Positions 42,930-51,135 of a stretch of 64,000 nucleotides of DNA are shown one piece after another. The notes under the pieces were generated by a model, which was not told where the DNA came from, made no database searches, and saw only the letters and a program-made list of their open reading frames with translations. Position 1 is the stretch's first letter; each line of letters opens with the position of its first letter. The translations under genes were made by a program, and so were the position numbers. This DNA comes from JAFCUW01 sp049898325 (GTDB lineage: Bacteria > Pseudomonadota > Gammaproteobacteria > Burkholderiales > Burkholderiaceae_D): contig NZ_JAFCXL010000014.1 in NCBI RefSeq assembly GCF_049898325.1, forward strand, positions 80,201-144,200, given 5' to 3'.

Positions 42930-43883
42930 CTAGCGGCCCCCGGCCGGGCGCAATCCGTCCCCATGACGATCGGCCTGGCGTCCGGCCATGCATTCCTGGA
43001 AATGCGCTTGCGCAGCGGTCATGCACGCATATTGCGATTTCTCGCTCAGGGCGTTGTTGGAGAGGTCGCAACTTTTTACTTGCTCATCCATCGCCGCGGC
43101 GCAGCGCTGGTAGGGCGCTTGCGTGCCAATGCCAGTCTCGACCGTCGTGATGGTGTTCGGCTCCGGCGGCGCGCCCGCAAGTTCGAGGGACGCGCGCTCG
43201 GCGCTGACGCCTGCCGCTTCGCCCGCCGTCGCGGGGGCACTGCTATCGACGGGCGTATCGTTGCCAGTACAGGTGACGCCGCCATTGTCGCCGATGGCGC
43301 ACAGATCGGTGCCCTTGCCACTGGCCAGTGCCGGATTGGGCAGCTTGCCGTTGCCGTGGCGCGTCGCGTGTTGCTTGAGGAGCTCAGTGGCCGTGCCCAG
43401 CCCCGCCATGAAGGGATAGGGACTGTAGTTCGCTTCCCAACTCGCATCGTTGCCATTCCTGGCGGAAAATTTCAGCGTGTGCCTGCCATCCTCGAAGCTG
43501 ATATAGGAAATTTGCGTGCCCTTGGCGAAGTCGGGCCCGTTGACGATGGGGGCGCAGGTGATGGCCCCCGTTTTGGCGGGGAGATAGCACAGGCTGACCG
43601 CGCGCTCGCCCAGCGCGATCCAGCTGGTGGCGGCGCCGTTGATGAAGTCGCCGGCGACGATTTCGCGCACTTTGCCCACGGCTGCGGGATGCTTGTTGAG
43701 CCGGCAAGGCGCGCCGTCGCCGCAAAACTGCACCATGCCGCCGTCCTTGAGCACGGCGCTCGCCGGCGCCGCCGCCTGCACGGGGGCTTGCGCACGGGCC
43801 GGGCCGGGCCCGGCCAGCACGTAAAACACCAGCGCCGCCAACGCCGCCCGCACCGCGCCAGCATTCATTGAAAGAACCTTCAT
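42930..43883 (-). CDS. Exported protein of unknown function
   Basis: This 317-residue protein begins with a clear signal peptide (MKVLSMNAGAVRAALAALVFYVLAG, cut after ARA). The mature part has pairs of cysteines (QFCGDGAPC, SLCYLPAKTGAITCAP, CAIGDNGGVTC) in what look like short beta repeats, and a C-terminal helical segment with four cysteines (CAAAMDEQVKSC, ACMTAAQAHFQEC). No family is recognised. ATG 43883 has GGGAG upstream; a longer open frame on the opposite strand lacks such signals and is taken as a shadow. It converges on the PEGA/Sel1 gene with a gap of about 140 bases. Confidence 0.65.
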   Translation of the reverse strand: MKVLSMNAGAVRAALAALVFYVLAGPGPARAQAPVQAAAPASAVLKDGGMVQFCGDGAPCRLNKHPAAVGKVREIVAGDFINGAATSWIALGERAVSLCYLPAKTGAITCAPIVNGPDFAKGTQISYISFEDGRHTLKFSARNGNDASWEANYSPYPFMAGLGTATELLKQHATRHGNGKLPNPALASGKGTDLCAIGDNGGVTCTGNDTPVDSSAPATAGEAAGVSAERASLELAGAPPEPNTITTVETGIGTQAPYQRCAAAMDEQVKSCDLSNNALSEKSQYACMTAAQAHFQECMAGRQADRHGDGLRPAGGR

Positions 43884-44161
43884 GGCTGTCTCCCGCTCGA
43901 GGTCGCCTGCTGTGGAACGCCGAACGGGACTTGACGCCGTCGGCACTTATGCAATGCGACTAGCTTAGGCCTGCGCAGATGCGCTATCGATGACGCACGT
44001 CAAACGCATCCGACGACGCAGGCCGTTGACAGCGCTGCGGGCGCATCAATGCGCGGGTGCGGACCGCCGCCGTGATGGATTGCTGATCATTGATGTATCT
44101 CAAAGATTTCATGTTCGACTCCGCGCTACAGTGCGACCTCAAATTTTCTGAAGGCAAACTC

Positions 44162-45316
44162 ATGCTGTCGAACACCGCGCCACGCTTCACCTTGAAGAAC
44201 AAGTCCTTGCTGCCCATCGTCCAGGGCGGCATGGGGGTGGGGGTATCGGCCCACCGGCTCGCCGGCAGCGTCGCCGCGCTCGGTGCGATGGGCACGATCG
44301 CCAGTGTCGATTTGCGGCGCCATCATCCGGACCTGATGGCCGACACGGGCCGTGACCGCGCCCGCATCAACGCGGCCAATTTGCGCGCACTTGACCGCGA
44401 AATCGGCCTGGCGCACCAGCTGGCGCAGGGCCGCGGCATGATCGCGGTGAACGTGATGCGCGCCGTGAGCGACTACCCGGCGCTGGTGCGCCAGGCCTGC
44501 GCCAGTGGCGCCGAGGCGCTCGTGGTGGGCGCCGGACTGCCACTGGACCTGCCCGAGCTGAGCGCCGGCTATCCCGACGTGGCGCTGGTGCCGGTGCTGT
44601 CGGACGTGCGCGGGATTGCCACCCTGCTCAAGAAATGGATGCGGCGCCAACGCCTGCCGGACGCCATCGTGATTGAACATCCCCGCTACGCGGCCGGCCA
44701 CCTGGGCGCGTCCGACCTGGCCGGGGTGAGCGATGCGCGCTTCGATTTCGCCGTCGTGCTCGAGGGCGTGCAGGCCTTGCTGCGCGAGCTTGGCATCGAA
44801 CGCGAGCGCATTGCCCTGATCGTTGCCGGCGGCGTGCATGCGCCCGCGCAGGTGGCGGCCCTGCTGGCGCTGGGCGCCAGCGCGGTGCAGCTGGGCACGC
44901 CATTCGCGGTCAGTGTCGAAGGCGACGCCAGCGAGGCGTTCAAGCGCGTGCTGCTCGATGCCGGGCCGGCCGACACCGTGGTCTTCATGAGCGCCGCCGG
45001 CCTGCCGGCGCGCGCCGTGCGCACCCCGTGGCTGATGCGCTATCTCGACAAGGAGCAGCGCCTGCAGGGCAAGGCCAGGGCCAAGCCCTGCACGGTCGGC
45101 TTTGACTGCCTGCAACAGTGCGGCTGGCGCGACGGCAACGCGCGTGCGGGCCAGTTCTGCATCGACACGCAACTGGCCTTCGCCTTGCAGGGCGATCGCC
45201 AGCGCGGCCTGTTCTTTCGTGGCAGCGAGGCCTTGCCCTTCGGCGCGGTCATGCGTCCCGTGCGCGAGCTGATCGATTACATGCTCAATGGCGTGGCGCC
45301 GGCGCTCGCACGGTAA
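44162..45316 (+). CDS. Nitronate-monooxygenase-like flavin oxidoreductase
   Basis: This 384-residue TIM-barrel flavoenzyme is of the 2-nitropropane dioxygenase/nitronate monooxygenase family. It has the early PIVQGGMGVGVS, the FMN-phosphate-binding VAGGVHAPAQVAALLALGASAVQLGTPFA and a GHLGASDL segment near residue 180. A C-terminal extension has three cysteines (CTVGFDCLQQC) seen in a subgroup whose substrate is unknown. ATG 44162 follows a GAAGG element; an in-frame ATG at 44090 would add 24 residues. It stands alone between divergent and downstream genes. Confidence 0.8.
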   Translation: MLSNTAPRFTLKNKSLLPIVQGGMGVGVSAHRLAGSVAALGAMGTIASVDLRRHHPDLMADTGRDRARINAANLRALDREIGLAHQLAQGRGMIAVNVMRAVSDYPALVRQACASGAEALVVGAGLPLDLPELSAGYPDVALVPVLSDVRGIATLLKKWMRRQRLPDAIVIEHPRYAAGHLGASDLAGVSDARFDFAVVLEGVQALLRELGIERERIALIVAGGVHAPAQVAALLALGASAVQLGTPFAVSVEGDASEAFKRVLLDAGPADTVVFMSAAGLPARAVRTPWLMRYLDKEQRLQGKARAKPCTVGFDCLQQCGWRDGNARAGQFCIDTQLAFALQGDRQRGLFFRGSEALPFGAVMRPVRELIDYMLNGVAPALAR

Positions 45317-45603
45317 ACAGAAAAACGCCAGACGCGGCAAGGCCTGGCCGCATCCTGCTGGCCTATCCGATCTGCTAGGGCCGGCCCGCTTGTCGCCGCT
45401 GCAGGCAACTGTCATCCTGTTCCCGGTGCCCGCCTATAAATCCCATTAATTTGCGCGATATCAAAGTTGGGCAACTTAATACCTTTTGCAGAATGCGGCG
45501 GCGTATGCTGAATCAGTGAGTGCAAGTGCATTTTCCGCGTAAAAAAATACAATGAGTCCAACCAAGTGGCGCCCACGGGCAGCCACCGGACCGAGGAGAC
45601 CGT

Positions 45604-47622
45604 ATGACCAGCTTCGCCGCGGAACACGGCAGGAGAGTGCGTGCTGTCGTGCATCGCAATCTGTGCGGCGATGCGGGAGGCGAGAACAACCGCATCACCG
45701 CGTCGTGGATCCGTTGCCTCAATGAGTACCGGCTCGACCCCGACAGTGGCAGCGAGCCGGAAGTGGTCGAACGGGTCGAACTGGCGCGGCGCCAGGACAG
45801 CCTGGCCGACCTGCGCAACGTGGCCGAAGGCGAAATGGCCAATCTGTACCAGCAGCTGGCCGGCTCCGGCTACGCCATCATGCTCACCGACCACGATGGC
45901 GTGCTGCTGAATTTTTTCGGCGACCCCAGCTTTACCCACGCGGCATCGAGGACGGGCCTGATGCCGGGCGCCATCTGGAGCGAGCAGGTGCAGGGCACCA
46001 ACGGCATGGGCACCTGCCTGGTCGAGCGGCGGCCCGTGTCGGTGCACCAGAACGAACATTATTTGTCGCGCAATATCGGTCTCAGTTGCGCGGCGGCGCC
46101 CATCTTCAACCACCGCGGCGAACTGGTGGCGGTGCTCGACGCCTCCGGCGAATCGCACCTGGCGCAGCAGCACACGCTGGCGCTGGTGAGCGCCTCGGTG
46201 CAGCTGATCGAAAACCGCGTGTTCCTGCACCAGTTCCGCCACAAGTACATCGTGCGCTTTCACAACCGGCCCGAGTTCGTCGGCACCCTCAGCGAGGGCG
46301 CCATCGCGCTGTCGGCCAGCGGCCGGGTGCTGGCCGCCACCCGCCGCGCTTTGCTGCTGCTGGGCATGCGCAGCCCGGCCGAGATCGAAGGGCGCGCCAT
46401 CAACGACATCTTCAACCTGTCCTTTCCCGGCCTGATCGATTGCTGCATCAAGACGGCATTCCACCCGGTGCCGATTTTTGAAATTGGCCATGGCGCGCGC
46501 TTTTTTGCCGTCAGCTACGCACCCTTGCCGGCGCGGCGGGGAACGCGCCTGGCGGCGCCCGTGGCGGCGGCCGCTCAGCCGGCCGAGGCCGCCACGCCGC
46601 TGGACCTGCTGCACTGGGGCGACCCGGCCATGGCGCACAACGTGCAGGTCGCCAAGCGGGTGATGGAGCGCAATGTCGCCGTCATGCTGCTGGGCGAAAC
46701 GGGCACCGGCAAGGAACTGTTTGCCCACGCGCTGCACCGCTCCGGCAGCCGCGCCGGGCAGCCGTTTGTCGCCATCAACTGCGCCTCGATCCCGGAAGCC
46801 CTGATCGAAAGCGAACTGTTCGGCTACGTGCCGGGCGCGTTCACGGGCGCGCGCAAGGAGGGCTACGCCGGCAAACTGCTGCACGCCAATGGCGGCACCT
46901 TGTTCCTCGATGAAATTGGCGACATGCCGGTGTCGCTGCAGGCGCGCCTGCTGCGCGTGCTGGAAGAACGCGAAGTGCTGCCGCTGGGCGGCAAGCTGCC
47001 CGTCAAACTCGACATCGCCCTGGTCAGCGCCACCCACTGCGACCTGCATGCCAGGATCGCCGCCAGCCAATTTCGCGAAGACTTGTTCTATCGCCTGCAT
47101 GGCGTCGTGATCGGCATGCCGCCGCTGCGCGCGCGCGCCGATCGCCGCCGGCTGATCGAGCAACTGCTGCGCGAGGAGAGCGACGGCGACACCCGGGTCG
47201 ACATCGATGGCGCCTTGCTGGCGGCCCTCGAGCGGTACCCATGGCCGGGCAATATCCGCCAGTTGCGCCAATTGTTGCGCACCATGGTCGCGCTGCGCGA
47301 GACCGATCTGCTGACGCTGGCCGATGTGCCGCCACCGTTCGCGCTGGCGGCGGACGGGCCCGACGCTGCCGCCGCCGGCAATGCCGGCAATGCCGGCAAC
47401 GCTGCCAGCACGGGCGCCGATGGCATCCACGGCGCGGCGGCGCCCGACAGCGGCATGAACCCGCTCGAATGCGCCGAGCGCGAGGCGCTGGTGCAGGAAC
47501 TGACCCGGCACGGCTGGAATATTTCGACACTGGCCAGGCAGCTCAAGATCAGCCGCAACACCCTGTACCGCAAGGTCCAGCGACTCAATATCAGCAATCC
47601 CGACAAGGCCGTGCTGCACTGA
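45604..47622 (+). CDS. Sigma-54-dependent transcriptional activator, AcoR-like
   Basis: This 672-residue enhancer-binding protein has an N-terminal GAF-type sensor region (about 70-215), a PAS-like segment (about 225-310), a central AAA+ ATPase with Walker A GETGTGKE (364-371) and the sigma-54 contact loop GAFTGA (411-416), and a C-terminal Fis-type helix-turn-helix (about 620-665). Layout and TNGMGTCLVERRPVSVHQNEHYL in the sensor match AcoR-type regulators of alcohol and acetoin breakdown. A short NAG repeat (about 595-605) lies in the linker before the DNA-binding domain. It is next to the xoxF operon, whose frmA promoter is of the sigma-54 type, so it probably controls that operon. GGAGA precedes the ATG. 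Confidence 0.85.
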   Translation: MTSFAAEHGRRVRAVVHRNLCGDAGGENNRITASWIRCLNEYRLDPDSGSEPEVVERVELARRQDSLADLRNVAEGEMANLYQQLAGSGYAIMLTDHDGVLLNFFGDPSFTHAASRTGLMPGAIWSEQVQGTNGMGTCLVERRPVSVHQNEHYLSRNIGLSCAAAPIFNHRGELVAVLDASGESHLAQQHTLALVSASVQLIENRVFLHQFRHKYIVRFHNRPEFVGTLSEGAIALSASGRVLAATRRALLLLGMRSPAEIEGRAINDIFNLSFPGLIDCCIKTAFHPVPIFEIGHGARFFAVSYAPLPARRGTRLAAPVAAAAQPAEAATPLDLLHWGDPAMAHNVQVAKRVMERNVAVMLLGETGTGKELFAHALHRSGSRAGQPFVAINCASIPEALIESELFGYVPGAFTGARKEGYAGKLLHANGGTLFLDEIGDMPVSLQARLLRVLEEREVLPLGGKLPVKLDIALVSATHCDLHARIAASQFREDLFYRLHGVVIGMPPLRARADRRRLIEQLLREESDGDTRVDIDGALLAALERYPWPGNIRQLRQLLRTMVALRETDLLTLADVPPPFALAADGPDAAAAGNAGNAGNAASTGADGIHGAAAPDSGMNPLECAEREALVQELTRHGWNISTLARQLKISRNTLYRKVQRLNISNPDKAVLH

Positions 47623-47675
47623 TGGCGATGGCGCTGGCGCCTTGCCCGGGCCTGCCACGCGCCGCCGCTGCAGCC

Positions 47676-48650
47676 TCACGCATGGTCGAAGGGAGCGACG
47701 TCGATGCTGACCGGGCGCGGCTTCAGGCGCGGCCGTGGCGCCCCCTGCGGCTGCACCAGCAGGTCCAGCGCCAATGCCGCCGGATTGCAGCCCAGCGAGG
47801 CATGCAGCCCCGCATAGCAGTGGCCCAGTCGGGCGCTCACCTCGAGCACCACCAGGCCCCGCTCGGCTATCACAAAATCGACGCCGACATGCCCCCACAA
47901 GCCGGGGATGGCGGCGCTGACCGCCTGCGCCAGCCGCTCAAAGGCGCCGCCCGTGTCGGGCCAGCCGTTGACGGTGCTGCCCAACAGGTGAAATTGATGA
48001 TTGCGCACGGCGATGCGCTGCTCGTTGCAGCCCAGTACCTGGGCACTGCCGTTGCAACACAATAACGACAGGCTGCCCAGCTTGCCAGGAATAAACGGTT
48101 GCAGCACGTAGCGGGCCGCCGGCGTCGCCGCCGCGCCGGCGGCGCCAATCCACGCCAGCGCCGCCGTGGCGCCGGGAAACAGGTGGGTGTCGCGCCAGCC
48201 GGCGCCATCGTCCGGCTTGACCACCCAGGCGCCGCCGTGCGCGGGCAGCCGCTGGCCCGGCGTGTAGGCGGGGGCGACGTCGATGCGGGCCTGCGCCAGC
48301 GCATGCGAAGTGCGGCGCTGGCTGGTGCTCACCCGCAGTGCGCCGGGCCGGCTACCGAGCAGGAGGACACCGCTGCGCAGCACCGCGCGCGAGAGGCGCT
48401 CGAGCAGCCCGCCTTCGTTGGGCGCCAGCAACCACACGGCATCGGCGGCGCGCACGCCGGCGTCAAAGCGGTGGCGGAACGGCCCCTGCTGGCCGGCGGC
48501 GACCAGTTCGACCCCCGGCAAGGCATCGAGGTCGGCAAGCAGGGCGCGCAAGGTCATCTGCTCCTGGTGGCGCACGGAAGCGGACGGGGCGCCCGCGCGC
48601 TCGTCGCAGCAGGACGCGTAGTCGACAACAAACACTTTTAGCGCTGCCAC
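47676..48650 (-). CDS. ATP-grasp protein at the end of the xoxF operon
   Basis: This 324-residue protein has ATP-grasp features: WVVKPDDGAGWRDTHLF near residue 140, a GHVGVDFVIAERGLVVLEVSARLGHCYAG segment with the metal-binding acidic strand near 250, and an N-terminal Rossmann-like part. It is most like the small ATP-grasp ligases (ATP-grasp_3 type) that include tyramine-glutamate ligase of methanofuran synthesis. No other methanofuran or tetrahydromethanopterin genes are visible, so the product is unknown; a cofactor or peptide linked to the alcohol dehydrogenase is possible. The start is GTG 48650, preceded by GGAG at 7-base spacing. Confidence 0.7.
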   Translation of the reverse strand: MAALKVFVVDYASCCDERAGAPSASVRHQEQMTLRALLADLDALPGVELVAAGQQGPFRHRFDAGVRAADAVWLLAPNEGGLLERLSRAVLRSGVLLLGSRPGALRVSTSQRRTSHALAQARIDVAPAYTPGQRLPAHGGAWVVKPDDGAGWRDTHLFPGATAALAWIGAAGAAATPAARYVLQPFIPGKLGSLSLLCCNGSAQVLGCNEQRIAVRNHQFHLLGSTVNGWPDTGGAFERLAQAVSAAIPGLWGHVGVDFVIAERGLVVLEVSARLGHCYAGLHASLGCNPAALALDLLVQPQGAPRPRLKPRPVSIDVAPFDHA

Positions 48651-48691
48651 CTGCGTTCTCCATGTCCTTGGCGCGGGTAGACCGTCATCGC

Positions 48692-49384
48692 CTAGCGGAG
48701 CGCATCGACACTGACCAGTGTCAGCGTTTCCGCGAGCAAGGGCGCCTTGGTGCCGGCGGCGGGCGCCGCCGGCACCAAGGTGCGCAACTGGTAAATGCCG
48801 CCGGGCACATCGGGGCTGAGCACGAAAACGTAGCGTTTTCCCGTGTAATGTTCGAAGCGCGCGTGCATGGGATCGTTGCGGTACGGTTCGATCATCACTT
48901 CCTGGCCCGCGATCGACCTGCCGCCGTAGGTGAAGCGGCGCGGCGTCACCTGCGCCGAGGCGGCCAGTGCCAGGCGGATGCGCTTGCGGAAATAGCTGCT
49001 CGCACCCCCGGTCAGGCGCTGCATCTCGGCGATGTCGCGCTCCAGAAAGCCCAGCAGCACCGGATTGCCCTGCGGATCGTCGATCTCGGGCGCCTGGCGC
49101 GCGCGCGCGCCGGACAGGAACAGCACGGTGGCGCCTTTGCCCGCATCGACGAGCAGGCGCACCTGGTCGTCGAAACCGTCTTCCAGGCTGCCCGCCTTGT
49201 GAAAATCGTAGACCAGGGTGAGCGGTGCGCGCACCTGGTGCAGGTGATTGGTCTGGAACAGCAGCGTTTCGGCCAGCGTGACGCTGGCCCCGGCCGGCGC
49301 CGCAACCAGGCCCGCCAGCACAGCGAGCAGCGCGGCCAGCGCAAGCGGAAAGCGGCTGTGCCGGTGTGGAGTCGGTATCGCCAT
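48692..49384 (-). CDS. Exported protein of the xoxF operon, unknown function
   Basis: This 230-residue protein has a signal peptide (hydrophobic FPLALAALLAVLAGLVAAPAGA, about residues 13-34). The mature part starts ASVTLAETLLFQTNHLHQV and includes YDFHKAGSLEDGFDDQVRLLV and a final PGGIYQLRTLVP. No family name or catalytic motif is recognised. Its constant direction and spacing place it in the transcript with xoxJ, xoxG and xoxF. A periplasmic role in maturation or electron transfer of the dehydrogenase is plausible. ATG 49384 is preferred over one seven codons upstream. Confidence 0.65.
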   Translation of the reverse strand: MAIPTPHRHSRFPLALAALLAVLAGLVAAPAGASVTLAETLLFQTNHLHQVRAPLTLVYDFHKAGSLEDGFDDQVRLLVDAGKGATVLFLSGARARQAPEIDDPQGNPVLLGFLERDIAEMQRLTGGASSYFRKRIRLALAASAQVTPRRFTYGGRSIAGQEVMIEPYRNDPMHARFEHYTGKRYVFVLSPDVPGGIYQLRTLVPAAPAAGTKAPLLAETLTLVSVDALR

Positions 49385-49413
49385 CGTCGTTTCTCCCGGT
49401 ACCAAGTCAGCGT

Positions 49414-50310
49414 TCAGCGTGACGCCGCCGCTTGCGCGGGGGGCAGCAGCGGCACGCCGTATTGGCGCAGGATGGCGTCGATCCTGCTGCGGTTGCGGGC
49501 GATCGCGGCGTCGATGCGCTGCTGGAAGGCCGCCTCGCCAAAGCGGGTGGCCATGACAATGTCGAACTCGAACTGCATGCCAGGCTCCTGCTCGAGGGCA
49601 ATCGCCACGATGGGCGTGCGGGTCGACTGGTGCGCGTAATAACCGGCAATCGGCCCCCAGATGAAGGCGATATCGATGGCGCCGCCGGCCAGATCCTTCT
49701 CGATCATTTCACCGGGATAACGCGCCGCATCGCCCGACTGCGGCTGGTACGACACGATCTGTTCGATCAGGCCGTGCTCGAGCAGCCAGTCGGCCACGGG
49801 CGAACCGCCAAACACGCCCAGGCGCATGCTGGCGCGCTGTGCCGGGCTCAGCTTGAGCAAATCATCGAGGCGGTGGACCTCGTCGAAGCCCTTGCCCTTG
49901 ACGTAGGCCATGGCGTAGCTGGAACGATAGTAGGGGCGGGTGGTGGCGCCCATGTCGAAGCCGGCAGCGACGCCGGTGACGAGGTCGCACTTGAAGGTGT
50001 CGGAGTCGGGATTTTTCGCACGCAAGGTGTTGCGGATGAAGCCCATTTGCTGCGGGTACCAGGTGTAGTCGATTTTCCAGCCCAGGTCGGCAGCGAGCAG
50101 GGCGGCGATCTTGTTCTCGAAGCCCTCCAGGGCGCGGTTCGAGAAGGGCAGGTTGTTGGGGTCCTGGCACACCCGCAATACCGGCGCTGACTGCGCTGCT
50201 GCCGCCTGCGCGACTGCCGGTAAGGGCGCCGCCTGCGCCGCGGCGGCCAGCGCAAGCAGCAGCGCGCCGCCGAAGCGAGCGCGCCCACCCAGCAGGGTCA
50301 GCGTGCTCAT
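49414..50310 (-). CDS. xoxJ: XoxJ/MxaJ-type periplasmic binding protein
   Basis: This 298-residue protein has a signal peptide and a periplasmic substrate-binding fold: LRVCQDPNNLPFSNRALEGFENKIAALLA at the start of the mature part and LGVFGGSPVADWLLEHGL in the second half. This is the quinoprotein-dehydrogenase-associated subfamily that includes MxaJ/XoxJ, thought to help activate the PQQ methanol dehydrogenase. Its ATG forms an ATGA overlap with the stop of the cytochrome gene upstream, so the two are translated together. Confidence 0.88.
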   Translation of the reverse strand: MSTLTLLGGRARFGGALLLALAAAAQAAPLPAVAQAAAAQSAPVLRVCQDPNNLPFSNRALEGFENKIAALLAADLGWKIDYTWYPQQMGFIRNTLRAKNPDSDTFKCDLVTGVAAGFDMGATTRPYYRSSYAMAYVKGKGFDEVHRLDDLLKLSPAQRASMRLGVFGGSPVADWLLEHGLIEQIVSYQPQSGDAARYPGEMIEKDLAGGAIDIAFIWGPIAGYYAHQSTRTPIVAIALEQEPGMQFEFDIVMATRFGEAAFQQRIDAAIARNRSRIDAILRQYGVPLLPPAQAAASR

Positions 50311-50705
50311 TTGGCGATCTCCTCGAGACGGCCCGCCTTGATGGCGCCGTCCGAGCGGCCGCGCAGGTAGGCGTACAGATTATCGACATTGTCGACCACC
50401 AGCTTGCTGCCGTCGAAGTTCGGCATGCCCCGGGCCACGCGGCCGTGCAGCACCGTGTTCTTGAATTCGTCGGGCGTCAGTACCTTCAGGCTCGTCAGCA
50501 GCGACGGCCCCACCAGGCCTTCCTGTGCCGCGCCATGGCAGCGTTCGCAGGCGAGTGCGCGCCAGGTGCGCCAGCCCTGCAGCGTCTGGCTGTCGACCTT
50601 GTTGCCATCGACGACCGTGTAGGGCGTCGCCGCCGGCGCGGAAGCGGCGCCGGCGGCGCACAGCGCGGCGGCGATCGCGCAGGCAATTAAAATCCTTGTT
50701 TTCAT
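50307..50705 (-). CDS. xoxG: Cytochrome c partner of XoxF
   Basis: This 132-residue protein has a signal peptide (MKTRILIACAIAAALCAAGAASA) and one haem-binding site CERCH near residue 55, with a likely axial Met in RGMPNFDG. It should take electrons from the PQQ enzyme encoded upstream, in the periplasm. It is shorter than many XoxG proteins, so the symbol rests mainly on position between xoxF and xoxJ. ATG 50705 has GAGG upstream; a TTG four codons earlier is less likely. Confidence 0.8.
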   Translation of the reverse strand: MKTRILIACAIAAALCAAGAASAPAATPYTVVDGNKVDSQTLQGWRTWRALACERCHGAAQEGLVGPSLLTSLKVLTPDEFKNTVLHGRVARGMPNFDGSKLVVDNVDNLYAYLRGRSDGAIKAGRLEEIAK

Positions 50706-50723
50706 CGTGGTCCTCAAACGTGT

Positions 50724-51062
50724 TTACGGCACCTGGCAGGTCTTGCGCGCCTGCTCTTGCAATGCCTTGTATTTGCTGGCCATGGCCTTGACCCCGGCGG
50801 GATCGCGAAACTCGGCGCCGCGCTGTCCGCGCAGGCCCTGGTGCCGCAGCGCCGTGGCGATCTCGACGTATTCGTCGTAGCCCACCGCCTGGGCGATCTG
50901 ATCGATCGTGCAGGAACATTTGTAGAGGTATTCCTGCTTTCCCGGGTGTTGCATCATGCATTCGAGCACGTACTCGACCCGGTCCGTGGTGGGGAAGTCA
51001 TTCGCTTGCGCGGCCATCGGCACGGCGAGCGATAGCAGCAGCAGGGGGCGTAACAAGGTCAT
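50724..51062 (-). CDS. Small exported four-cysteine protein of the xoxF operon
   Basis: This 112-residue protein has a signal peptide (MTLLRPLLLLSLAVPMAAQA). The mature part has cysteines in VLECMMQHPGKQEYLYKCSCTID and a last one in KTCQVP, without a CxxCH haem site. Two disulfides in the periplasm are likely. The family is not named here, but a small protein of this kind directly after xoxF points to assembly or lanthanide/PQQ handling. ATG 51062 is preferred over an upstream start that adds arginine-rich sequence. Confidence 0.65.
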   Translation of the reverse strand: MTLLRPLLLLSLAVPMAAQANDFPTTDRVEYVLECMMQHPGKQEYLYKCSCTIDQIAQAVGYDEYVEIATALRHQGLRGQRGAEFRDPAGVKAMASKYKALQEQARKTCQVP

Positions 51063-51135
51063 GGTGTCTCCAGTGGGAAGTGAGCGCGCCCGCCCGCGCG
51101 GCGCACGCTGCGTGTGCGGGCGGGCGCGCCATGGG

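Noticed and set aside
42906..43871. 321-codon plus-strand frame opposite the exported unknown protein
   Set aside because: It lacks a ribosome-binding site and motifs, while the minus strand has a clean signal peptide and ribosome-binding site.
47385..47415. Short repeat coding NAG units in the activator gene, considered as a phase-variable tract
   Set aside because: The unit is 9 bases, so length changes stay in frame and would not switch the gene off; it is a linker.
45412..47898. 828-codon open frame on the minus strand opposite the sigma-54 activator
   Set aside because: It is antisense to a gene with complete GAF, AAA+ and HTH motifs; its translation is low-complexity with no family resemblance. 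High GC leaves long shadow frames open.
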